This document shows positions 52,477 through 60,833 of a stretch of 64,000 bases of DNA, in pieces. Under the pieces are notes generated by a model that searched no databases, was not told the DNA's origin, and saw nothing but the letters and a program-made list of their open reading frames with translations. This DNA comes from Comamonadaceae bacterium (GTDB lineage: Bacteria > Pseudomonadota > Gammaproteobacteria > Burkholderiales > Burkholderiaceae_C): contig JAIYCB010000026.1 of assembly GCA_027488215.1 (NCBI GenBank), positions 62,001-126,000 on the forward strand, in the 5' to 3' direction. How positions within the stretch are numbered: position 1 is the first letter of the stretch; each line of letters starts with the position of its first letter. Both the position numbers and the translations under genes were made by a program.

Positions 52477-53588
52477 GCAACGATGTGATCATTGTGGGCA
52501 GTGGCATCGTGGGCCTGGCTTGTGCCTGGACTGCTTTGCAACAAGGCAAAAGCGTGCGCGTGATCGACCGCGACCCATTTTGTGTGGGGGCATCGATTCG
52601 CAACTTTGGCTTCATCACTGTGACAGGACAAGGTCGTGGCGACACTTGGCGTCGAGCCCGCAGGTCTCGCGATGTGTGGGCCACATTGGCCCCACAAGCG
52701 GGTATAGCGATTGAACATGAGGGCTTGTATGTGCTGGCCCAAAGACAACAGGCAAAATTGGTTTTGCAGGAATTGTGCAAACAAGCTGAGGGGCAAGACC
52801 TGCAGTGGCTTGAAGGTCAAGCCCTGCAAGACCAGGCCCCGCACTTTGCCATGCGCCATTTGCAAGGCGCCTTGTACAGCCCCCACGAGCTGCGCATTGA
52901 AGCTCGCAGTGCCATTGAAAAACTGCGCCTTTGGCTGGCCACTCAAGGCGTTGTTTTTCAGATGGGACAACACGTGCAAGAGGTCATCTCCGGCGCCGTC
53001 TTCACGGACGGACAATGGCTGCAGGCCGAGCGCATCCTGGTCTGCCCAGGTCCCGACATGCGCAGCTTGTTTCCGCAGGCTTTCAGCCAGAACAACACCC
53101 AGCTGTGTCAGCTGCAAATGCTGCGGGTTCAGCCGCCACCAGGTTACCGGCTTGGTGCCGGGGTCATGAGTGATTTGAGTCTGGTGCGTTACAAGGGATA
53201 CAGCGAATTGCCAGGTGCCCAATTGCTGCTCGATCAGTTGCGCGTCGAAGCCAGCCAAGAGTTGGCCCATGGCATTCACCTGATCGTGGTGCAAAGCCAG
53301 GATGGTTCTCTGGTGGTGGGTGACTCACATCACTACGGTCAAGCCATGCGTCCTTTTGCTTCACGCGAAGTGGATGATCTGATTCTCCATGAAATGCAAC
53401 GCCTGCTGTGCCTGGGGCATTACCAAGTGACAGAGCGGTGGACTGGCATTTACCCGAGCGCCCAACAAGACAGCCTGGTGCGCGAAGTGTTACCTGGTGT
53501 GCAGTTGGTCAGCGTGACCAGTGGCACCGGCATGAGCACTTCCTTTGGCCTGGCCGAAGACATCGTTGGCAACTGGAGCACAACATGA
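52473..53588 (+). CDS. FAD-dependent amine oxidoreductase of phosphonate operons (DAO family)
   Basis: 371 residues. N-terminal FAD dinucleotide motif VIIVGSGIVGLACAWTALQQGK, then GASIRNFGFITVTGQG and, near the C-terminus, WTGIYPSAQQ and VSVTSGTGMSTSFGLAEDIV, as in glycine/sarcosine-oxidase-like enzymes of phosphonate clusters. Such enzymes oxidise 2-aminoethylphosphonate or N-alkyl/hydroxylated relatives to phosphonoacetaldehyde. No PhnW transaminase is in the window, so it may replace PhnW here. ATGA overlaps on both sides tie it to the ADH and phnX. Confidence 0.82.
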   Translation: MSNDVIIVGSGIVGLACAWTALQQGKSVRVIDRDPFCVGASIRNFGFITVTGQGRGDTWRRARRSRDVWATLAPQAGIAIEHEGLYVLAQRQQAKLVLQELCKQAEGQDLQWLEGQALQDQAPHFAMRHLQGALYSPHELRIEARSAIEKLRLWLATQGVVFQMGQHVQEVISGAVFTDGQWLQAERILVCPGPDMRSLFPQAFSQNNTQLCQLQMLRVQPPPGYRLGAGVMSDLSLVRYKGYSELPGAQLLLDQLRVEASQELAHGIHLIVVQSQDGSLVVGDSHHYGQAMRPFASREVDDLILHEMQRLLCLGHYQVTERWTGIYPSAQQDSLVREVLPGVQLVSVTSGTGMSTSFGLAEDIVGNWSTT

Positions 53589-54406
53589 GCACCGAACAGA
53601 ACCACAAAATCAAGGGCATCGTCCTGGACTGGGCGGGCACCATCGTCGACTTTGGCAGCCTGGCCCCCATGGGCGCCTTCGTGCAATTGTTTGCACGCCA
53701 CCATGTTGAAATCACCATCACGCAAGCCCGCGTGCCCATGGGGCTGCCCAAACTTGACCACATCGCAGCATTGGGACAAATGCCCACCATCGCGGCCCAA
53801 TGGCAAGCACTGAAAGGTCGCCCCTTCAACGACGCTGACGCGCAACAACTGCTGTCCGAGTTTGAGCCCATGAGCGCCCAAGCGGCCCTGGACCGTTGCC
53901 ATTTCATCCCTGGCTTCATGTCGGCGTACCATACCTTGCAATCCCAAGGCATGGCCTTTGCCACCACCACGGGTTACACCCGAAAGATCATGACGCCCTT
54001 GATTGAAATCGCCCGCGCCCAAGGCTTCAGACCCGCTTTGGTCGTTTGCTGCGACGACGTGGCGCGCAGTCGCCCCGACCCCATGGGCATGCAGGCGTGT
54101 TTGCAGGCCATGGGATTGCAGGGCCAAGCAATGCAGGTCATCAAGGTCGACGACACCGCACCTGGCTTGGCCGAAGGTCTGGCCGCAGGCTGTTGGACAG
54201 TGGGTGTGGCCATCAGTGGTAACGCCCTGGGCTGGACACAAGAAACTTGGCTGCAAGCCAGCGAACAGGATCAGGCCCACGCAAGAACCAGTGCAAATGC
54301 GCAGCTCCTGGCGGCCGGAGCCCATGAAGTGATCGACAGCGTGGCTGATTTGTCCCAGGCGATCGCCCGGATTGAGCAGCGCATCGCGCTGGGCGAAACA
54401 CCTTGA
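53585..54406 (+). CDS. phnX: phosphonoacetaldehyde hydrolase (phosphonatase)
   Basis: 273 residues. HAD-type nucleophile D15 in LDWAGTIVDFG, and the PhnX cap motif MGLPKLDHIAAL with the Schiff-base Lys56 and His59, which separate PhnX from PhnX-like hydrolases. CCDDVARSRPDPMG and KVDDTAPGLAEGL complete the HAD core. It cleaves phosphonoacetaldehyde to acetaldehyde and phosphate. The ATGA overlap with the FAD enzyme supports a shared intermediate. Confidence 0.94.
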   Translation: MSTEQNHKIKGIVLDWAGTIVDFGSLAPMGAFVQLFARHHVEITITQARVPMGLPKLDHIAALGQMPTIAAQWQALKGRPFNDADAQQLLSEFEPMSAQAALDRCHFIPGFMSAYHTLQSQGMAFATTTGYTRKIMTPLIEIARAQGFRPALVVCCDDVARSRPDPMGMQACLQAMGLQGQAMQVIKVDDTAPGLAEGLAAGCWTVGVAISGNALGWTQETWLQASEQDQAHARTSANAQLLAAGAHEVIDSVADLSQAIARIEQRIALGETP

Positions 54407-54412
54407 CTCCTC

Positions 54413-55297
54413 ATGACCGAAGGCCTTTGCCCGCAACAAGCTTTTTGGACCCGCTTGAGTGGGCCGCAAAGAGTTTGGCTGTCAAAGCAACTGCATGCCC
54501 AACAACCTCTACCACGCGGCGGCGTGGTCTGGTCTTGTGAGGGGCTGGATCTGGGCTGGGTATCGGCCGAACGTGCCCAAGACATGGTGGCCTTGCTGCC
54601 CGGCTGCAGCCTCCAGCGGGGTCGCTTGCAATGGCGAACTGCCGCCGGTCTCCACTTGCAGCGAAGCCAGACCTTGCAGGCCTTTTTGGTTCAGCAAGCC
54701 ACCCATGGGCGCTTGACCGGCTGGCGCGGTGAATTTTTTGCGTGGTGGCCTGACATGCCCGCTTGGCCGCCCGGTGTGGACGTCCCTCCATTTTTGTGCG
54801 TCGAGCGGGCGGGCTTCAGACATCTGGGCATGATGAGCCATGCGGTTCACATTCATGGTTTTTTGCCTGAAGGTGACTTGTGGTGCGGTCGCCGTTCGGC
54901 CCATAAAGCCACCGACCCGGGTCTGCTGGACAACCTGGCCGCCGGGGGTTTGACCGCCGGAGAAAGCCCTATGACCACAGCATTGCGCGAACTGGCCGAA
55001 GAGGCGGGTTTGCACCTGTCAGAGCCTAGACGCTTGCGCGGGTCTGGGGTCATCCGCACGCAAAGGCTTGAACCCCAAGGCTGGCATGACGAGCAATTGC
55101 TGGTCTACGCCCTGCACCTCTCTGAACAAGAGACACCCATCAATGCCGATGGGGAAGTTCAGGAATTCATCCTGCTCAACCCAGACGAGGTGGTCTCGCG
55201 CATGCAAGCGGGTCAATTCACGGTGGATGCTTGCGCCTCCTTGGCCCAAAGTTTGGCCTGGCTCATGACCGGTTCAGACTCAACACCGCAGGCTTAA
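54413..55297 (+). CDS. DUF4743-type Nudix hydrolase
   Basis: 294 residues. An N-terminal region of about 130 residues of unknown type is followed by a Nudix domain with the box GGLTAGESPMTTALRELAEEAGL; the usual second Glu/Gly positions are kept. These proteins are annotated as thiamine-pyrophosphokinase-related Nudix hydrolases. It starts 6 bp after phnX, so it may be transcribed with the phosphonate operon, but its substrate and any link to phosphonates are unknown. Confidence 0.75.
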   Translation: MTEGLCPQQAFWTRLSGPQRVWLSKQLHAQQPLPRGGVVWSCEGLDLGWVSAERAQDMVALLPGCSLQRGRLQWRTAAGLHLQRSQTLQAFLVQQATHGRLTGWRGEFFAWWPDMPAWPPGVDVPPFLCVERAGFRHLGMMSHAVHIHGFLPEGDLWCGRRSAHKATDPGLLDNLAAGGLTAGESPMTTALRELAEEAGLHLSEPRRLRGSGVIRTQRLEPQGWHDEQLLVYALHLSEQETPINADGEVQEFILLNPDEVVSRMQAGQFTVDACASLAQSLAWLMTGSDSTPQA

Positions 55298-55396
55298 GAG
55301 CACACCACTTACAGACATCTGAATGACTTACAACTGACACCCCCCGACCCATAATCCGGTATCGTGGCGATTCTCAGCATCCTTTTAGAGAAGACC

Positions 55397-55699
55397 ATGA
55401 TCCTCGAACTCGCCGACATCCGTATCCAGCCAGGCCGCCAAGCCGACTTTGAAAAAGCCATTGAACTGGGGCTGAACACCGTGGCCTCTCGGGCCAAAGG
55501 CTTTCGGGGGGCCAAGGTCAACCGCTGCATTGAAACCCCCGAGCGCTTTGTGCTGCAGATTTTCTGGGACACGCTGGAAGATCACACCGTGGGCTTTCGC
55601 CAGTCGCCACTGTTTGCAGAGTGGCGAGCCATCGTCGGTCCTTTCTTTGCCGCACCCCCGCTTGTGGAGCATTTCGAGTTGACCTACACCTCGGCCTGA
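55397..55699 (+). CDS. antibiotic-biosynthesis-monooxygenase (ABM)-fold protein
   Basis: 100 residues from the ATG at 55397 (AGAGAAG upstream). The single ABM ferredoxin-like domain shows ELADIRIQPGRQADFEKAI, FRGAKVNRC and FVLQIFWDTLEDHTVGFRQS. Such small proteins act as quinone or heme-related monooxygenases or stress proteins; no specific substrate can be assigned. It converges on the MarR gene with an 8-bp gap. Confidence 0.75.
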   Translation: MILELADIRIQPGRQADFEKAIELGLNTVASRAKGFRGAKVNRCIETPERFVLQIFWDTLEDHTVGFRQSPLFAEWRAIVGPFFAAPPLVEHFELTYTSA

Positions 55700-55707
55700 T
55701 CCCACAT

Positions 55708-56145
55708 TCAGCTGACTTGGTGACCTTGCACAAGGCGCGAGAGCAAGTGCACGAATTGGCTTTGCTCTTGCGGCGTCAGGGGGCTCAAGATCTTTTCTTG
55801 CACCCGGGCGACATCGGACTGAATCTTGGCCAAGGCTTGCACTCCCTGAGGTGTGACCACCAGCAACTTGCGCCTGCGGTCAGTGGGATCGGCCTCGCGC
55901 ACCACCCAGCCCTTGGCCTCCAGCCGCCCGATCACCGAACCCGAAGTGGCAGGATCAAAAGCCACCCGCTTGGCCAGACTCACCTGGTCAATTCCAGGAC
56001 TGTCCAGCAAGGCGTTCAGGATGGCAAATTGCACGGGCGTGATGTCTGCGCTGGCCAATTGCTCGGCAAAAATCGCCACAGCAATTTGCTGGGCTCGCCG
56101 TATCAGGTGGCCCGGCGTGGCCTGCAGGTCGATGCTTTGGATCAT
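55708..56145 (-). CDS. MarR-family transcriptional regulator
   Basis: 145 residues. The winged helix has FAILNALLDSPGIDQVSLAKRV, the recognition segment PATSGSVIGRLEAKGWV and the wing DPTDRRRKLLVVTPQG. Divergent from the FAH-family gene 98 bp away, so it probably controls that gene and perhaps the TRAP carrier through aromatic or organic-acid ligands. No clear palindrome was identified in the intergenic region. Confidence 0.88.
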   Translation of the reverse strand: MIQSIDLQATPGHLIRRAQQIAVAIFAEQLASADITPVQFAILNALLDSPGIDQVSLAKRVAFDPATSGSVIGRLEAKGWVVREADPTDRRRKLLVVTPQGVQALAKIQSDVARVQEKILSPLTPQEQSQFVHLLSRLVQGHQVS

Positions 56146-56243
56146 GTGGGTGTCGTGTTTCGGGAGTCAGCGCGGGTGTAGCAGGTGCCAACATTCAGCG
56201 ATTCAGATTAATATCCAATTTTCTTTGTTCAAGAAAGCACCCT

Positions 56244-56939
56244 ATGAGTTTTGTATTTTCGCCCATGCCTGTGGTCTCGGTGCCTGTGCTGGGCCAACCC
56301 GAGCGTTTCCCGGTGCACCGCATTTACTGCGTGGGCCGCAATTATGAAGAGCATGCCAAGGAGATGGGCTTCACCGGGCGCGAGCCTCCTTTCTTTTTCC
56401 TCAAGCCCACCGACAGCCTGGTGGTGGTCGAAGCTGGCCAAACCGGCACCATGCCCTACCCCAGCTTGACGCAAAACCTGCACCACGAGATCGAACTGGT
56501 GGTCGCCATTGGCCAAGGCGGGCGCAACATCAAAGCAGCCGATGTGACCAAGCACATCTACGGCTACGCCGTAGGCCTGGACATGACCCGTCGCGACCTT
56601 CAAAACGAAATGAAAAAGCAAGGCCGCCCTTGGTGCATCGGCAAGGCCTTCGATCATTCGGCCCCCATCGGCCCCATCACCCCCATCGCCCACGCCGGTG
56701 ATGTGAACAACGCCGAAATCAGCTTGCAAGTCAACGGTGCGGACCGCCAACGCAGCAACGTGGCCAAACTCATTTGGAATGTGGCCGAAACCATCGAACA
56801 CTTGTCGGCTGCATGGGAACTGCAACCCGGTGATCTGATTTACACCGGCACCCCCGAAGGTGTAGCCGCCGTGGTCGCAGGTGACACTTTGGTGGGCCAG
56901 GTGGCGGGCTTGGGCAGCTTGCAGATCAAAATTTCTTGA
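56244..56939 (+). CDS. fumarylacetoacetate-hydrolase family protein (fumarylpyruvate-hydrolase-like)
   Basis: 231 residues, short FAH type. Motifs VGRNYEEHAKEMG, FFFLKPTDSL, HHEIELVVAIG (metal ligand Glu), GYAVGLDMTRRDLQ and GDLIYTGTPEGV are typical of NagK-like hydrolases of the gentisate route or related oxaloacetate decarboxylases. Its divergent MarR and following TRAP carrier suggest degradation of an imported aromatic or carboxylic acid. No other ring-cleavage gene is in the window. Confidence 0.85.
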   Translation: MSFVFSPMPVVSVPVLGQPERFPVHRIYCVGRNYEEHAKEMGFTGREPPFFFLKPTDSLVVVEAGQTGTMPYPSLTQNLHHEIELVVAIGQGGRNIKAADVTKHIYGYAVGLDMTRRDLQNEMKKQGRPWCIGKAFDHSAPIGPITPIAHAGDVNNAEISLQVNGADRQRSNVAKLIWNVAETIEHLSAAWELQPGDLIYTGTPEGVAAVVAGDTLVGQVAGLGSLQIKIS

Positions 56940-57193
56940 TGGAGATAAAGGCCAGAACAGAGACCTGGCCTGCCCAAAAAGCATTTTTCGAATGAATAAA
57001 AGTGCATATAAACCAAAAAACAAAGGGTTTACCCTAAAAAAATATCAAAACACTTGCAACATAATTCATAAATACTGAAAAGATGGGGCTTTGATATTGC
57101 CTGCGCCATGCCAAAGCGCAGCATGCTTTCGAATTACCCGACCGCTTGGTTGGTTTATGATTTCCTTTTTCAACCCAGGATGGAGACAAGTCG

Positions 57194-58225
57194 ATGAAGA
57201 AATTTCTGCAACAAACGGCCCTCGCCGCCGGCCTCATGGCCATTGGTTTCAGTGCGCATGCCCAAACCATTACCCTCAAAGTGCATCACTTTTTGGGACC
57301 ACAAACCATTCAGCACACCACCATGCTGGGCGACTGGTGCAAGAACATTGCACGCGACTCCAAAGACCGACTGAAGTGCGAAATCTACCCCGCCATGCAG
57401 TTGGGTGGAACCCCCGTCCAACTTTATGAGCAGACCCGTGATGGCGTGGTCGATGTGGCCTGGACGCTGCAGGTGCACACCCCTCGATTGGCCAAGTTGG
57501 AAGTGTTTGAATTGCCATTCATGATGACCAATGCCGAAGCCACCAGCCGTGCGGCATGGGACTATGCGCAAAAGTATGCGCAAGACGACTTCAAGGACGT
57601 CAAGATGCTGGCCATCCATGTGCACGGCCCAGGCAACATCTACACCAAAGCCAAACCCGTGACCCAAATGTCTGACCTCAAAGGCATGAAAGTTCGCGCC
57701 CCAACTCGCCAGTCCAGTCGCATGCTGGCTCTGATGGGTGCAACACCGGTCTCGATGCCAGTGCCTCAAGTGCCTGAAGCCCTGTCCAAGGGTGTGATCG
57801 ATGGCGCGGTCATTCCATACGAAGTGGCGCCCAGCCTGAAAGTCAACGAGTTGACCAACTTCACAGCCGAAACCGATCGCACTTACAACGCGCTTTACAC
57901 CACCGTGTTTGTGATGCCCATGAACAAGGCCAAGTACGACTCTTTGCCTGCCGATTTGAAGGCGGTGATTGACAAAAATTCGGGCCGCGAATTGTCTGCC
58001 TTTATGGGCAAAACCCAATCAGGTCACGATGCTGTGGGTAAAAAAGTTTTTGAATCCAGCGCCAACCAAAAAATCAGCATCATCCCCAAACCTGAACTCG
58101 AAAAGTGGAAAAAAGCCACCGACTCATTGGACGACGCTTGGGTGGCGGACATGACCAGCAAAGGCATGGACGGTAAAGGCATGCTGCAAACAGCGATTGA
58201 TTTGATCAAGCAATACACCAAATAA
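57194..58225 (+). CDS. dctP: TRAP transporter solute-binding protein (DctP family)
   Basis: 343 residues. A signal peptide (LAAGLMAIGFSAHAQ) precedes a DctP fold with VKMLAIHVHGPGNIYTKAKP, LKGMKVRAPTRQSSRM and VIDGAVIPYEVA. The Arg of KVRAPTR is expected to bind a ligand carboxylate. GGAGACA precedes the ATG. The 254-bp gap upstream (56940-57193) holds AT-rich promoter-like DNA and no gene I can support. Followed by a hairpin before the permease genes. Confidence 0.93.
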   Translation: MKKFLQQTALAAGLMAIGFSAHAQTITLKVHHFLGPQTIQHTTMLGDWCKNIARDSKDRLKCEIYPAMQLGGTPVQLYEQTRDGVVDVAWTLQVHTPRLAKLEVFELPFMMTNAEATSRAAWDYAQKYAQDDFKDVKMLAIHVHGPGNIYTKAKPVTQMSDLKGMKVRAPTRQSSRMLALMGATPVSMPVPQVPEALSKGVIDGAVIPYEVAPSLKVNELTNFTAETDRTYNALYTTVFVMPMNKAKYDSLPADLKAVIDKNSGRELSAFMGKTQSGHDAVGKKVFESSANQKISIIPKPELEKWKKATDSLDDAWVADMTSKGMDGKGMLQTAIDLIKQYTK

Positions 58226-58242
58226 TTGCCAAGCCCTCATTC

Positions 58243-58273
58243 AAAAAGAGCAGGGGTAACCCTGCTCTTTTTT
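58243..58273 (+). terminator. intercistronic hairpin between dctP and dctQ
   Basis: 11-bp stem (AAAGAGCAGGG / CCCTGCTCTTT, loop GTAA) followed by T residues, 18 bp after dctP. Probably an attenuating terminator that gives more binding protein than permease, as in many binding-protein transporters. Confidence 0.85.
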
Positions 58274-58352
58274 GTGAATGCAGACAGTCCTTAAAACCGT
58301 ATTCATTTCCGATAAAACCCGCACACATTCATCGGCAAATATTGATTTCACC

Positions 58353-58841
58353 ATGATGTTTTCCAAGTCACTTGAGCGAATAGCTTTGTTGTGCAGCCTA
58401 TTGGGTGGGCTGGTATTGACCAGCATCATGCTCATGACCTGCTACAGCTTGTTTGGCCGCAATTTTTTAGGCTCGGCGCTGATCGGCGATTTCGAGCTCA
58501 CCGGGGTGGGTGCTGGCGCAGCCATTGCGTTGTTCATGCCCCTTTGTCAACTCCGACGCGAAAACATCATTGTTGACTTTTTCACATCCAAATGCTCCGA
58601 ATCAACCAACCATCGCTTGGACAGGATGGGTGATGTGTTCATGACGGTGATTTATTTCTTACTGGCATGGCGCTGTGGTGCTGCCGCAATCAATGCCAAA
58701 GAGACCCTGGGTGCTTCCATGCTTTTGGGCTTTCCTGACTGGATTGTGTTCACCAGCATGTGTATTCCGTTCAGCATCACTGCAATGATTGCTGCATCCC
58801 AAGCCTTGAATTCCATTCAAAAACACAGGGCCGTGTCATGA
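58353..58841 (+). CDS. dctQ: TRAP transporter small permease (DctQ)
   Basis: 162 residues with four hydrophobic segments (IALLCSLLGGLVLTSIMLM first). FGRNFLGSALIGDFELTGVG and RRENIIVDFF are typical of DctQ. The ATG at 58353 (a double ATG) is preferred over one at 58278, which lies in the terminator region. ATGA overlap with dctM. Confidence 0.85.
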   Translation: MMFSKSLERIALLCSLLGGLVLTSIMLMTCYSLFGRNFLGSALIGDFELTGVGAGAAIALFMPLCQLRRENIIVDFFTSKCSESTNHRLDRMGDVFMTVIYFLLAWRCGAAAINAKETLGASMLLGFPDWIVFTSMCIPFSITAMIAASQALNSIQKHRAVS

Positions 58842-60154
58842 ACCCGATTGCTTTGGCCCTGATGATTTTCGGCATCATGCTGCTTCTGATGGTGGTACGG
58901 GTGCCCATCGCTGGGGCCATGTTTTTGGCGGGCACGGCTGGCTTTGTGTTGCAGACCGGTTACCAGCCCTATCTGAACTTTTTAAACAACCTCGCCTTCG
59001 CGCGCTTGGCCAATTACGATTTATCGGTGATCCCCTTGTTCATTTTGATGGGGCACTTTGCAACGCAAGGCGGGATCAGCAAAGCATTGTTTCAATTTGC
59101 GGCGGCCGTGATGGGACGCTTCAAAGGCGGATTGGCCATGGGCGCTGTTTTGGCCAGCGGCGCATTTGGTGCAATTTGTGGCTCGTCGGTCGCTACCGCA
59201 GCCACCATCACGGGTGTTGCTCTGCCTGAAATGAAACGCCACGGTTATTCAGGCCGCTTGTCAACGGGCACTTTGGCTGCGGGAGGCACGCTCGGCATCT
59301 TGATTCCACCGTCGGTGCCTTTGGTCATTTACGCCATCCTGACCCAGCAAAACATCGCCAAATTATTTGCTGCAGCCATGCTGCCTGGGATCATCGCCAT
59401 GCTGGGTTACATGGTCGCCATTGCAATCTATGTTCGTCTGGTTCCAGGACAAGCCCCCGACCAAGAAGAACGTGAAAGACTGACCTTTCAATCACTGCAA
59501 GGCATTTTGCCCATTGCCGTGATCTTTGTGGTCGTCTTTGGCGGAATTTACGGTGGCTTGTTCACCCCCACCGAAGGCGCTGCAGTCGGCGCTGCATCGA
59601 CTTTTTTGGCAGCCTTGCTCAAGCGTGAGTTGACTTGGTCCAAATTTTTGCATTGCTTTCACGCCACCGCGCTCAGCACCGCCATGATCTTTCTGATTTT
59701 CATGGGCGCGGATGTCATGAATGCCGCTTTGGCCAGGACACAAGTGCCCGGATATTTGGCCGAATTGGTCGTGTCCATGAACTTGACTCCCCTGTTGGTG
59801 GTCTCAGGTATCTTGCTGCTTTATGTGGTGCTGGGCGCTGTGATGGACGAGTTGTCCATGTTGCTGCTGACCATCCCGATCTTTTTCCCGATCATCATGA
59901 AGCTGGACTTCGGCATGACCCCCGAACACACCGCGATCTGGTTCGGCATCATGGTCCTCATGACCGTTGGCTTTGGCATGTTGGCACCGCCGGTTGGCCT
60001 GAATGTGTATGTGGTCAATGGCATGGCCAAGGATGTGCCACTGAGCGAGAGTTACAAAGGCGTCATGCCCTTCCTGATCAGTGACACCCTGCGGACTTTG
60101 CTGTTGCTCTTTTTCCCGGGTATCTCACTGTTCCTGATTCAGTACCTGACTTGA
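58838..60154 (+). CDS. dctM: TRAP transporter large permease (DctM)
   Basis: 438 residues, about 12 hydrophobic segments. Core motifs VIPLFILMGHFATQGG, SGAFGAICGSSVATAATITGVALPEM, TLGILIPPSVPLVIYAILT and FTPTEGAAVGA are standard DctM. It uses a Na+ gradient to import the solute bound by DctP. Solute type is unknown; carboxylates or aromatics are usual. Followed by a terminator. Confidence 0.95.
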   Translation: MNPIALALMIFGIMLLLMVVRVPIAGAMFLAGTAGFVLQTGYQPYLNFLNNLAFARLANYDLSVIPLFILMGHFATQGGISKALFQFAAAVMGRFKGGLAMGAVLASGAFGAICGSSVATAATITGVALPEMKRHGYSGRLSTGTLAAGGTLGILIPPSVPLVIYAILTQQNIAKLFAAAMLPGIIAMLGYMVAIAIYVRLVPGQAPDQEERERLTFQSLQGILPIAVIFVVVFGGIYGGLFTPTEGAAVGAASTFLAALLKRELTWSKFLHCFHATALSTAMIFLIFMGADVMNAALARTQVPGYLAELVVSMNLTPLLVVSGILLLYVVLGAVMDELSMLLLTIPIFFPIIMKLDFGMTPEHTAIWFGIMVLMTVGFGMLAPPVGLNVYVVNGMAKDVPLSESYKGVMPFLISDTLRTLLLLFFPGISLFLIQYLT

Positions 60155-60174
60155 AGCTGATTTGTGTTTCAACC

Positions 60175-60209
60175 AAGCCCCGACGCAAAGAAGCTCGGGG
60201 CTTTTTTTT
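60175..60209 (+). terminator. rho-independent terminator after dctM
   Basis: 8-bp stem (AGCCCCGA / TCGGGGCT) followed by eight T residues, 22 bp after the dctM stop. Confidence 0.88.
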
Positions 60210-60275
60210 CAAAGAACTTGTTAGACTTGCACGCCGTCCATTCTGACAACTCTTCTTTTTGATTACCCCTTACCC

Positions 60276-60824
60276 ATGATGTTTGACCGCACCATTCGCC
60301 ATTGCCGTCAATGCGGTGCCCTGGTGGCACGTCGATTGCCGGACGACGGCGACACGCGTGAAAGGGCCATCTGCACCGTCTGCCACACGGTGCACTACGA
60401 AAACCCCCTCAACGTGGTGGGCACCGTGCCGCACTGGGGCGATCAAGTGCTGCTGTGCAAGCGCAACATCGAGCCGCGCAAAGGCAAGTGGACGCTGCCT
60501 GCCGGTTTCATGGAGCTGGGCGAATCCACGGCGCAAGGCGCTGCACGCGAGACCACCGAGGAGGCGGGAGCACAGTTCATCATGGAAGACCTGCTGACGG
60601 TGATGAGTGTGCCGCGCGTGGGCCAAGTGCACCTGTACTACCGGGCGCGCCTGACCAGCGATGTGTTCGACCCCGGCCACGAAACCATGGAAGCGCGGCT
60701 GTTCAAAGAAGATGAAATTCCCTGGGACGAATTGGCTTTTCGCACCGTCAAGGAAACGCTGGAGCACTACTTTGCCGACCGGCGTGCAGGCCGCTTTGGC
60801 ACCCACGCCTTTGACATTGCCTGA
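60276..60824 (+). CDS. zinc-ribbon Nudix hydrolase
   Basis: 182 residues. An N-terminal zinc ribbon (CRQCG and CTVCH) precedes a Nudix domain with box GFMELGESTAQGAARETTEEAG. This layout matches ADP-ribose/NADH-pyrophosphatase-like members of the Nudix family. It ends 9 bp before the convergent acyl-CoA synthetase gene. Substrate not determined. Confidence 0.85.
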   Translation: MMFDRTIRHCRQCGALVARRLPDDGDTRERAICTVCHTVHYENPLNVVGTVPHWGDQVLLCKRNIEPRKGKWTLPAGFMELGESTAQGAARETTEEAGAQFIMEDLLTVMSVPRVGQVHLYYRARLTSDVFDPGHETMEARLFKEDEIPWDELAFRTVKETLEHYFADRRAGRFGTHAFDIA

Positions 60825-60833
60825 AGGCGCTCT

